Assembly: GCA_016195825.1 (NCBI GenBank)
Contig: JACPYV010000142.1
Location: forward strand, 1-38,368
DNA length: 38,368 bases
Source of the DNA: Burkholderiales bacterium
GTDB taxonomy: Bacteria; Pseudomonadota; Gammaproteobacteria; Burkholderiales; Burkholderiaceae_C
Reading direction: 5' to 3'
Shown: piece by piece, positions 31,635-38,368 of the stretch
How positions within the stretch are numbered: position 1 is the stretch's first letter
Layout: every line of letters starts with the position of its first letter
Notes under the pieces: model-generated
The model's database searches: none
What the model was told of the DNA's origin: nothing
The model's input: the letters and a program-made list of their open reading frames with translations, nothing else
Position numbers and translations under genes: made by a program

Positions 31635-33395
31635 TCAGTTGATTCTGACTTTCACCTTCGCGTGCTCGTTGATGCCCATGGCACCGAAGAACAGCGCAAC
31701 CAGCCGGTGCGCATCGAGGAAGACCACCGAGCGGTTCTCGCTGCGGCGTTGCAGCACCCAGTTCAACAGGTCGCCGGCAGCCATGAAGTCCAGGCGGATC
31801 AGACGGGTGCAGGAAATGTTGATGAGACTGGCCTCGCCGACCTCGGCGGACAGGCGGGTCAGCAGGTCAGAGATGTCACCGCTGAGCTGGCCCTGGAGCT
31901 CGAGCTGGGCGGCCACGCTGGCGGGGTCGGGAATGCCGGTGTCGAGGAAGGTCGACTGCGCCTCGCTCTGCATCGTGCTGGTCGCGGGGCTGTTGGTCGA
32001 CAAGCCATCGCTGCCGATGCGCACGCGGCACTTGGCGCGCTCCCAGGACGGCGGCGAGACCTCGTAGGTCACGCAGTAGTCGATGGCGGCCTCGTCGAAC
32101 TGGTCGGGCCGGTTGGCCAGGCGCAGCGCCTCCAGGCGCAGCATCCACAGCGCCGGGTCTGTGTCGCGTTCGCCGACGGGTGCAAGCTCTTTGAGCTGGT
32201 TCAGGAAGCGGTCGCCCCCCACCCAGCGCTGGTCAACCTGCTGCTGGGCCCAGTGGCGGAACAGGCCGCGCATCTGGATGGCGGCGTCGATGTCGACCTC
32301 ATCCACCACGCTCCAGTCGAACACCCAGGGCATGGGCAGGGTCTCGCTGCGCTTCTGCAGCAAGGCCACGTCGTCAGCGGTCAGCGTGGCGGGTGCGGTC
32401 CAGCTGACCTGGCCGGCCTTGCCCATGGGCAGGCGGCTGGCCTGGCGGGCCGACTCGGCCACCAGCTTGGGCATAGAGAACCACTGCGGCGCGGACAGGC
32501 CGAACTGCTGCGCGTACTCGACCGCCAGCGCCTCGAACTTGCCTTGCGCGCCGGTGGCACGGTAGTGGTCGAACAGCACCAGCCAAGTCTCGCCGTGCAG
32601 GTTGCGGCTGCCACCGGGGCGCACCAGGTCGGTCAGCGCCCTTTCGCTGTTGTCGTAGTCGGCATTGGCAAAGGCGATGACGGCCTCGTCCAGGTCCGGG
32701 TCGTGCACGACCTCCTGCACCTCCAGCGGAGCGCCCGACTCCGCCATCGTGAACGACAGCGGCATGTCCAGCGGCGGCAGGTCGGGCAAAAGGCTGGGCG
32801 GCGAGTCGGACAGCGGCGGGATGGCCGCGCCCATGGTCACCGAAGCCGGCGGCGTCGGCGCAGACAGGCGCTGCACTTCCTGCGGGCTGGAGAACTCGCT
32901 GACGCGGCCGCCCGCCTCCATGACCGGCGGCGCGGCCACGGTGGACGCGAAGGCCACGGGGCGCGTGCTGGTCTCGAAGAACCCAGGCTGCTGCTTGGGC
33001 ACGGCCTGCGTCGTCGCAAAGCTCTCGCCCACCATCTGCTGCTCGATCTCGTCGATCTTGGCCTTCACACCAAGGTCGATCTTGGAATTGGGCTCGCTGG
33101 CGCGCTCGTCGTCACCCAGCCGGGACGGCGACGAGGCCAGCGCCGCAAGCTGCTCGGGCGTCAAGCCCTCGCGGCGGATGCGGCGCAGCATGTCGAGCTC
33201 ACGCTTGCGCACGAAGTCGTTGCGGCGCTTGCGCTCCACCATCGCGCGCAGTTCGGCCTTGGCGAGGTCGCCCTCGGGGTCGTCCTGGCGCGAGTTGATT
33301 TCCGCCCAATCGGTCGTCGGATTGGCGACGAAGCGCGCAACCTTGCGGAAGAAGCTGTCGCCTTCCTTGGGATCTGCGGGCTTGGACTCGGTCAT
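31635..33395 (-). CDS. STAS-domain protein, conserved between dksA and hslV
   Basis: The 586-residue cytoplasmic protein has a charged helical N-terminus (res. 1-110), a Pro/Ser-rich linker (~130-225), a central helical region (~235-475) and a C-terminal STAS-like domain (~500-586; [20 protein letters not shown]). The STAS fold commonly mediates protein contacts, as in anti-sigma antagonists and MlaB. To my knowledge the same gene sits between dksA and hslVU in many Burkholderiales, but its role is not known to me. It begins 16 bases behind dksA with no strong ribosome site. Confidence 0.85.
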   Translation of the reverse strand: MTESKPADPKEGDSFFRKVARFVANPTTDWAEINSRQDDPEGDLAKAELRAMVERKRRNDFVRKRELDMLRRIRREGLTPEQLAALASSPSRLGDDERASEPNSKIDLGVKAKIDEIEQQMVGESFATTQAVPKQQPGFFETSTRPVAFASTVAAPPVMEAGGRVSEFSSPQEVQRLSAPTPPASVTMGAAIPPLSDSPPSLLPDLPPLDMPLSFTMAESGAPLEVQEVVHDPDLDEAVIAFANADYDNSERALTDLVRPGGSRNLHGETWLVLFDHYRATGAQGKFEALAVEYAQQFGLSAPQWFSMPKLVAESARQASRLPMGKAGQVSWTAPATLTADDVALLQKRSETLPMPWVFDWSVVDEVDIDAAIQMRGLFRHWAQQQVDQRWVGGDRFLNQLKELAPVGERDTDPALWMLRLEALRLANRPDQFDEAAIDYCVTYEVSPPSWERAKCRVRIGSDGLSTNSPATSTMQSEAQSTFLDTGIPDPASVAAQLELQGQLSGDISDLLTRLSAEVGEASLINISCTRLIRLDFMAAGDLLNWVLQRRSENRSVVFLDAHRLVALFFGAMGINEHAKVKVRIN

Positions 33396-33411
33396 CGGGC
33401 GGCGACGGGGG

Positions 33412-34059
33412 TCAATCCCCGAACATCTTCTGCTTGAGCTCGCGGCGCTGCTGCGCCTCGAGCGACAGCGTGGCGGTGGGCCGGGCGATCAGGCGGCCGA
33501 GGCCGATGGGCTCGCCGGTCTCGTCGCAGTAGCCGTACTCGCCGCTGTCCAGGCGTGCGATGGACTGCACGATCTTCTTCAGCAGCTTGCGCTCGCGGTC
33601 GCGCGTGCGCAGTTCCAGTGCATGCTCTTCCTCGATGGTCGCGCGATCGGCCGGATCGGGGACGATCGTGGTGTCCTCCCGCAAATGCTCGGTCGTCTCG
33701 CCCGCGTTGGACAACACGCCGTCCTTCAGCTCGGTGAGCTTGGCACGGAAGAACTCGATCTGCTTGGCATTCATGTACTCCGAGTCCGGCATGGCCAGCA
33801 CCTCGGCGTCAGTCAGCTCGGCGCCCGGTTTGGACTTCCAGGCGTTGACCAACTTGGGGTCGCCTTTGGCGGCGATGCGCGGCGTCTCGTCAGCCACGAC
33901 CGCGCCTCGCGCGGGCGGTTTCGGCGGGGCGAAACGATCGGCGAAACGGTTAGTGGGTGCCGGGGCGTCGAGCGTCGCGACGTCGGCGCCAGCGTCGGTC
34001 TTGCCCGCTTTGGTGCCCTTGGGCGCGGCGGCGGTTTTAGGGGCCTGGGTCTTGCTCAC
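33412..34059 (-). CDS. dksA: RNA polymerase-binding transcription factor DksA, cysteine-poor type
   Basis: DksA (215 residues) binds the RNA polymerase secondary channel and works with ppGpp. The coiled-coil tip DPADRATIEEEHALELRTRD contains the acidic residues needed for function. The zinc-finger region reads YGYCDETGEPIG...ATLSLEAQQ: only one of the four canonical cysteines remains, as in alpha/betaproteobacterial DksA, so it probably binds no structural zinc. A long Ala/Pro/Lys-rich N-terminal extension (~1-90) precedes the core. GTG 34059 is chosen because GAGGAG lies 6 bases upstream; an ATG at 34113 lacks one. Confidence 0.95.
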   Translation of the reverse strand: MSKTQAPKTAAAPKGTKAGKTDAGADVATLDAPAPTNRFADRFAPPKPPARGAVVADETPRIAAKGDPKLVNAWKSKPGAELTDAEVLAMPDSEYMNAKQIEFFRAKLTELKDGVLSNAGETTEHLREDTTIVPDPADRATIEEEHALELRTRDRERKLLKKIVQSIARLDSGEYGYCDETGEPIGLGRLIARPTATLSLEAQQRRELKQKMFGD

Positions 34060-34181
34060 TGTCTTCTCCTCGCTCTGGGTGTGCGTCGGCGCGGTGTCAG
34101 ACCTTGATCCCACTGCTTTTCAGCCGCCTGCCCAATTTTGAGCGCGGCGGATTGTAGCCATGAGAAATCTGTCACCGGCGC

Positions 34182-34206
34182 CCCCCTGAAACGATGTGCC
34201 AGGGGG
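34182..34206 (-). terminator. Hairpin after the COG0523 GTPase gene
   Basis: CCCCCTG and CAGGGGG (perfect 7-bp arms, 11-base loop) lie 10 bases beyond the GTPase stop. No T run follows on the minus strand, so it is a weak terminator candidate. The remaining intergenic sequence to 34060 must include the dksA promoter. Confidence 0.35.
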
Positions 34207-34215
34207 CCAAAAACA

Positions 34216-35265
34216 TCACGCCAGGCAACCTTCCAAACCTTGCATCAACACATCCTTTGGCAGATCGATGCCAATGAACACCATCTTGCTCTGCTTTTTC
34301 TCTCCCGGCATCCATTTCGGGCCGAGATCGGAGCCCATCATCTGGTGCACCCCCTGAAAGATGACCTTCTTGTCGGTGCCCTTCATGTTCAACACGCCTT
34401 TGTAACGAAGCATCTTGGGGCCATAGACCTGCACGATGGCACCGAGGAAATCCTCCAGCTTGGCCGGGTTGAAGGGCCGGTCGGAACGGAACACGAAACT
34501 CTTCACATCATCGTCGTGATGATGGTGGTGGGGGTGGTCACAATGCTCACCATGCTCATGGTCGTGATGATCATGATGGTGGTGGTCATGGTCGTCCGCC
34601 TTCAGGAAGTCGGGGTCGATCTCGAGCTTGGCGTTCAGGTTGAAGCCGCGCAGGTCGAACACCTGGCTCAGCGCCACCTCGCCGAAATGGGCCGTCTGGA
34701 TGGGCGCGCGCGGATTCATGTGCTTGATGCGATGCACCAGGGCCTCCACGGCGGCCGGCTCCACCAGGTCGCTCTTGCTGATGAAGAGCTGGTCCGCGAA
34801 GCCCACCTGCATGCGCGCTTCCTGGCGGGTGTCGAGCTGGGTGTCAGCATGCTTGGCGTCGACCAGCGTCAGGATGGAATCCAGCAGATAGCTTTCGGCG
34901 ATCTCGTCATCCATGAAGAAGGTCTGCGCGACGGGGCCGGGGTCGGCCAGGCCGGTGGTCTCGATGATGACGCGATCGAAGCTCAGCTCGCCCTTGCGGC
35001 GCTTGGCGGCCAGGTCAGCCAGCGTGGTGCGCAAGTCCTCGCGGATGGTGCAGCAGACGCAGCCATTGCTCATCTGGATGATCTGCTCGTTGGTGTCCGA
35101 CACGAGGATGTCGGTGTCGATGTTCTCTTCGCCAAACTCGTTCTCGATGACGGCGATCTTCTGGCCATGAGCCTCGGTCAGCACCCGCTTGAGCAGCGTG
35201 GTTTTGCCGGCGCCGAGGAAGCCGGTCAGGATGGTCGCGGGAATGAGGCCTTGGGGCTTGGACAT
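34216..35265 (-). CDS. COG0523 (CobW/ZNG1-like) metal GTPase with poly-His insert
   Basis: The 349-residue GTPase belongs to the G3E/COG0523 family of metal chaperones. Walker A is TGFLGAGKTT (res. 14-23), the metal-binding CXCC motif is Cys69-Val-Cys71-Cys72, and SKSD serves as the NKxD-type base motif. A His/Asp-rich stretch (~224-254) links the two domains and should bind zinc or a similar divalent metal. The CobW C-terminal domain follows. The ATG at 35265 (MSKPQGLIPAT) is the family-like start, although the ribosome site is weak. It lies directly upstream of dksA on the same strand. Confidence 0.94.
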   Translation of the reverse strand: MSKPQGLIPATILTGFLGAGKTTLLKRVLTEAHGQKIAVIENEFGEENIDTDILVSDTNEQIIQMSNGCVCCTIREDLRTTLADLAAKRRKGELSFDRVIIETTGLADPGPVAQTFFMDDEIAESYLLDSILTLVDAKHADTQLDTRQEARMQVGFADQLFISKSDLVEPAAVEALVHRIKHMNPRAPIQTAHFGEVALSQVFDLRGFNLNAKLEIDPDFLKADDHDHHHHDHHDHEHGEHCDHPHHHHHDDDVKSFVFRSDRPFNPAKLEDFLGAIVQVYGPKMLRYKGVLNMKGTDKKVIFQGVHQMMGSDLGPKWMPGEKKQSKMVFIGIDLPKDVLMQGLEGCLA

Positions 35266-35316
35266 GATGAGGACCGTTTTTCGAGAAGGCAGCAGATATG
35301 GGGACTCAGCGTCCCA

Positions 35317-35332
35317 TGACAAGGTGTTGTCA
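35317..35332. promoter_or_regulatory. 16-bp palindrome in the COG0523/corC divergent promoter
   Basis: TGACAA-GGTG-TTGTCA is a perfect dyad with 6-base arms. On the minus strand it contains TTGACA, a perfect -35 hexamer in the right orientation for the GTPase gene, though no good -10 was found at 16-18 bases. It could be an operator for a metal-responsive regulator. It does not resemble the AT-rich Zur box. Confidence 0.4.
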
Positions 35333-35379
35333 AACCAATCGGCTATTCTGTCCCTTCCGCAATATCCCGACAGTTCCCC

Positions 35380-36261
35380 TTGAGCGAACCGCATTCAGGC
35401 CGGCCCCCAGTTCGCGGGGCCGCCAAACAACCGCCCGAGGCCCGTGGCCTGCTGGAGCGCATGCTGGAGTTCCTGCACCCCGGCCCCGACTCCAAGTCCG
35501 AACTGATGGAAACCCTGGCCGATGCCGAGCAGCGCGAGCTGATCGAGCCCGAGTCGCGCCAGATGCTGGAAGGCGTGCTGCGCATGGCCGAGCTGTCGGC
35601 CGGCGACGCCATGGTGGCCGCACCACGCATGGACCTGCTGGACATCGACGCGCCCTATGACGAGCTGCTGGCCGGCGTCATCGACACCGGCCACTCGCGC
35701 TTTCCGGTCTACGAAGGAGGCCGCGACAACATCATTGGCATCCTGCTCGCCAAGGACCTGCTGAAGATGCAGCGCGCCCCCGAGCTGAACCTGCGCGCGC
35801 TGCTGCGCCCGACCGTCTTCGTGCCGGAGAGCAAGGGCTTGAACGAGCTGCTGCGCGACTTCCGCTCCAACCGAAACCACCTGGCCATCGTCATCGACGA
35901 GTTTGGCAACACGGCCGGCCTCATCACCATAGAGGACGTGCTGGAGGAGATCGTCGGCGAGATCGAGGACGAGTTCGACGACAAGGACGGCGAGTCCGGT
36001 CTCTACACGCTGGCCGACGGCAGCCAGCGGGTGGCCGGCGACACCACGATCGCGGCGGTCAACGGCGCCTTCGGCCTGGCACTGCCGGACAACGACTTCG
36101 ACACCATCGGTGGTCTGGTCGCCCATGAACACGGCCGCGTGCCGCGCCGGGGCGAATCGGTGAAGATCGGCGGGCTGAATTTCGCCGTCATGCTGACCCG
36201 TGGCGGCGCAGTGCGCTGGTTCAAGGTCACGCGCGCGCACGAAGGCGAGTCCGAAGCGTGA
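35380..36261 (+). CDS. corC: HlyC/CorC-family CBS-domain protein (CorC)
   Basis: The 293-residue cytoplasmic protein has a CBS pair (res. ~70-195; MVAAPRMDLLDID, RFPVYEGGRDNIIGILLAKDLL, IVIDEFGNTAGLITIEDVLEEIVGEIEDE) and a C-terminal CorC/HlyC domain (~205-290). It has been linked to Mg/Co efflux and membrane integrity. The N-terminal HPGPDSKSELMETLADAE is typical of betaproteobacterial CorC. The only suitable start is TTG 35380 (MSEPHSGRPP), with no clear ribosome site. It overlaps lnt by 4 bases, the usual corC–lnt coupling. Confidence 0.95.
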   Translation: MSEPHSGRPPVRGAAKQPPEARGLLERMLEFLHPGPDSKSELMETLADAEQRELIEPESRQMLEGVLRMAELSAGDAMVAAPRMDLLDIDAPYDELLAGVIDTGHSRFPVYEGGRDNIIGILLAKDLLKMQRAPELNLRALLRPTVFVPESKGLNELLRDFRSNRNHLAIVIDEFGNTAGLITIEDVLEEIVGEIEDEFDDKDGESGLYTLADGSQRVAGDTTIAAVNGAFGLALPDNDFDTIGGLVAHEHGRVPRRGESVKIGGLNFAVMLTRGGAVRWFKVTRAHEGESEA

Positions 36262-37703
36262 GGACCGCAGTGAGCGCGGCCGTGGCGCTGACCGCCGGGC
36301 TGCTTCACACGGCATCCTTCGCACCCACCGGCGCCTGGTGGGCGCAGATCGCCGCGCTGGCCGTGCTTTTTGGCCTGGCGTCCCGCGCCACCCCGCGCGT
36401 TGCCGCGCTGTGCGGCGCGCTGTTCGGCTGGAGCTGGCTGGCCTCGGGCCTGTGGTGGCTGCACATCAGCATGCACCAGTTCGGCGGCATTCCCTGGTTG
36501 CTGGCGGCGCTGGCCGTCGGGCTTCTGGCAGCCTTCCTGGCGGGCTATTACGCGCTGGCCCTGGGCCTGACGGCCAGGGGCATCGCCCCCGGCCGCATGC
36601 GGCTGTTGGCGCTGGTGCCGGCCTGGCTGCTGGCCGAGCTGGCGCGGGCCACCTGGTTCAGCGGCTTTCCGTGGGTCGCGTCCGGCTATGCACACAGCGT
36701 CGGGCCGCTGTCGGGTTGGGCGCCCTGGGTGGGGGTCTACGGCATCACGGCGCTCGCGGCGCTGGCCGCCGCTGGCATCGCGCTGTTGCGCGAACGGGCC
36801 TGGGCCATCGCGGCACTGGCCCTGCTGCTGCCGCTGACCGGTGCTTTGCTGCCGCAGGACTTCACGGCGTCCAGCGGCCGGCTGTCAATCTCGCTGGTGC
36901 AACCCAGCATCCCCCAGAGCCAGAAGTTCGACCCCGAACTCTTCGCGCAGAACTGGCAGATCCTTGCGGAGCTGATCCATTCGGCACAGGGCGCGGTGGT
37001 GGTGACCCCCGAATCGGTCGTGCCCGTCCCGCTGGCAGAGACCCCGGTCACCACGATAGACGCGCTGGCGTCACCCGGCCATGCGGTGCTGCTGGGTTCC
37101 TTCCTGGGCAACCAGGACGAGGGCTTCGTCAATTCAGTCGTCGCACTGGGCTCCGCCAGGTACGACTACGGCAAGCGCCACCTGCTGCCCTTCGGCGAGT
37201 TCATTCCGCCTGGCTTCGGCTGGTTCGTGCATGCGATGAACATCCCTCTCGACAACCAGGCCCGCGGCGATCATCAGCGCGCCTGGCGGGTAGGTGGTCA
37301 ACGGTTGCGGCCGCTGATCTGCTACGAGGACTTGTTCGGCGAGGACTTCGTGCAGAGTGCCGTCGGCGCGGACGCAGCCACCCTGTTCGTCAACGTCAGC
37401 AACCTGGCCTGGTTCGGCACCGTCATGGTCCAGGACCAGCACCTGCAGTTCTCGCAAATGCGCGCGCTTGAATTCCAGCGGCCCGTCGTGCGCTCGACCA
37501 ACACCGGCGCAACGGCCGTCATCGACCATCGCGGCCAGGTCACCGCACGCCTGCCGGCGCTGCAACGTGGCGTGCTGGAGGCCAGCGTCGAGGGCCGCAG
37601 CGGCTCGACGCCCTATGCCCGCTGGCTGAACTCGCTGGGCCTGTGGCCGCTGTGGCTGCTGGCCCTGCTGGCGCTGGCGGGCGCGCGCAGGGCCGCCCCA
37701 TAG
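36258..37703 (+). CDS. lnt: Apolipoprotein N-acyltransferase
   Basis: Lnt (481 residues) adds the third acyl chain to lipoproteins in the inner membrane. N-terminal membrane helices (res. ~1-195) precede a nitrilase-like periplasmic domain whose catalytic triad is visible: Glu252 (VTPESVVP), Lys306 ([12 protein letters not shown]) and Cys355 ([11 protein letters not shown]). A final membrane helix ([15 protein letters not shown]) closes the protein. The GTG at 36258 overlaps the corC stop (GTGA); a GTG four codons later is an alternative. Confidence 0.97.
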   Translation: MRTAVSAAVALTAGLLHTASFAPTGAWWAQIAALAVLFGLASRATPRVAALCGALFGWSWLASGLWWLHISMHQFGGIPWLLAALAVGLLAAFLAGYYALALGLTARGIAPGRMRLLALVPAWLLAELARATWFSGFPWVASGYAHSVGPLSGWAPWVGVYGITALAALAAAGIALLRERAWAIAALALLLPLTGALLPQDFTASSGRLSISLVQPSIPQSQKFDPELFAQNWQILAELIHSAQGAVVVTPESVVPVPLAETPVTTIDALASPGHAVLLGSFLGNQDEGFVNSVVALGSARYDYGKRHLLPFGEFIPPGFGWFVHAMNIPLDNQARGDHQRAWRVGGQRLRPLICYEDLFGEDFVQSAVGADAATLFVNVSNLAWFGTVMVQDQHLQFSQMRALEFQRPVVRSTNTGATAVIDHRGQVTARLPALQRGVLEASVEGRSGSTPYARWLNSLGLWPLWLLALLALAGARRAAP

Positions 37704-37744
37704 AATCGACCATCCCCCGCTCTCGCGCCCCCCACAACCAACAT

Positions 37745-37783
37745 GCCCCCACGCTCGCGAATGCTCGCTGCCTCCCAAGGGGG
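37745..37783. repeat. REP-like palindromic element upstream of glyQ
   Basis: The segment from GCCCCCACGCTCGC to CCTCCCAAGGGGG, with CCCCC and GGGGG ends and an inner GCTCGC repeat, resembles the CGCTCGC-containing dispersed extragenic palindromes I associate with Burkholderiales genomes. Only one copy is clear in this window, so identity as a repeat is inferred. The sequence behind it (37784-37818) is the glyQ leader. Confidence 0.35.
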
Positions 37784-37818
37784 TGGCCAGTGGCTTCGGG
37801 CGGTCGGGCGCCACTGAC

Positions 37819-38368
37819 ATGCTGACCTTCCAGCAAATCATCCTGACGCTGCAGGACTACTGGTCCCAACAAGGCTGCGCGCTGCTGCAGCCCTACGACA
37901 TGGAAGTCGGCGCCGGCACCAGCCACACCGCCACCTTCCTGCGCGCCCTCGGCCCCGAGCCCTGGAAGGCCGGCTACGTGCAGCCCAGCCGCCGCCCCAA
38001 GGACGGCCGCTACGGCGAGAACCCCAACCGCCTGCAGCACTACTACCAGTACCAGGTCGTGTTGAAGCCCGCGCCGGCCAACATCCTGGAGCTGTACCTC
38101 GGATCGCTGGAGGCGCTGGGCTTCGACCTGAAGAAGAACGACGTGCGCTTCGTCGAGGACGACTGGGAGAACCCCACGCTCGGTTGCTGGGGCCTGGGCT
38201 GGGAAGTCTGGCTGAACGGCATGGAGGTGACGCAGTTCACCTACTTCCAGCAGGTCGGCGGCTTCGACTGCAATCCCGTGGCCGGCGAGATCACCTACGG
38301 GTTGGAGCGCCTCGCCATGTACGTGCAGGGCGTCGACCGGGTGTTCGATCTCAACTTCAACGACCGCA
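37819..38368 (+). CDS. glyQ: Glycyl-tRNA synthetase alpha subunit (3' end outside window)
   Basis: The first 183 residues of GlyQ, the class II catalytic subunit of the alpha2-beta2 glycyl-tRNA synthetase. The N-terminus [20 protein letters not shown], the motif 2 region [19 protein letters not shown], and later [18 protein letters not shown] and [15 protein letters not shown] are diagnostic. No strong ribosome site precedes the ATG. glyS is expected downstream. It follows lnt by 115 bases, an order seen in other betaproteobacteria. Confidence 0.97.
   Translation, partial: MLTFQQIILTLQDYWSQQGCALLQPYDMEVGAGTSHTATFLRALGPEPWKAGYVQPSRRPKDGRYGENPNRLQHYYQYQVVLKPAPANILELYLGSLEALGFDLKKNDVRFVEDDWENPTLGCWGLGWEVWLNGMEVTQFTYFQQVGGFDCNPVAGEITYGLERLAMYVQGVDRVFDLNFNDR

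Noticed and set aside
31662..33437. 591-codon open frame on the + strand
   Set aside because: Antisense to the STAS-domain gene, with no domain signature and Arg/His/Gly-rich composition.
33412..33560. DksA considered as a damaged gene because cysteines are missing
   Set aside because: Alpha- and betaproteobacterial DksA proteins typically have this cysteine-poor form, and the rest of the protein is intact.
34507..34596. Poly-His coding stretch considered as a sequencing or low-complexity artefact
   Set aside because: The frame is kept on both sides, mixed His/Asp/Glu codons are used, and His-rich linkers are normal for COG0523 proteins.

Overview
The window is high-GC DNA whose gene families and gene order (dksA–STAS gene–hslV–hslU; corC–lnt–glyQ; nitrate-assimilation genes beside a PP2C–kinase fusion) point to a betaproteobacterium of the order Burkholderiales, probably near the Roseateles/Pelomonas/Rubrivivax/Leptothrix group. 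This is inferred from recognised proteins only; genus cannot be fixed from sequence reading. Coding density is very high, the largest gap between genes is 272 bases (5585-5856), and no tRNA, rRNA, CRISPR array, insertion sequence or prophage was seen.

Layout. (1) 1-2854: a truncated carboxylesterase/phospholipase-like hydrolase and a 4,5-DOPA extradiol dioxygenase-like gene, divergent from a LysR regulator. (2) 2851-5584: an overlapping three-gene operon, Tat/lipoprotein intradiol dioxygenase -> OmpR-type response regulator -> sensor kinase. (3) 5857-18234: a nitrate assimilation locus. It holds an ANTAR–PilJ sensor/antiterminator, a NarK-type transporter, a small exported protein, a PP2C phosphatase–Ser/Thr kinase fusion, and the operon nirB – exported PilJ protein – nirD – nasA – cobA. 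A consensus sigma-54 promoter precedes nirB and a good one precedes the ANTAR gene, so nitrogen control through NtrC is likely. Nitrate enters by NarK, NasA reduces it to nitrite, NirBD reduces nitrite to ammonium, and CobA starts synthesis of the sirohaem that NirB needs.

(4) 18378-21441: a small orphan ORF, a chemoreceptor, type III pantothenate kinase and a small unknown protein. (5) 21529-29706: an accessory-looking block. It contains a CadC-like regulator carrying a degenerate cyclase domain and TPRs, a vanadium haloperoxidase/PAP2 protein with eight tandem NFSGHASP-type octapeptides, a 965-residue HExxH protein of unknown family, and two tandem paralogous PAS-like/LuxR regulators. Two conspicuous operator-like repeat structures lie in its intergenic regions. 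This is the least conventional part of the window. (6) 29715-38368: housekeeping genes hslU, hslV, a STAS-domain gene, dksA, a COG0523 metal GTPase, corC, lnt and the start of glyQ.

Most promising for novelty are the two PilJ-domain proteins of the nitrate locus, one fused to an RNA-binding ANTAR domain and one exported from inside the nirBD operon, and the octapeptide-repeat haloperoxidase with its neighbours.
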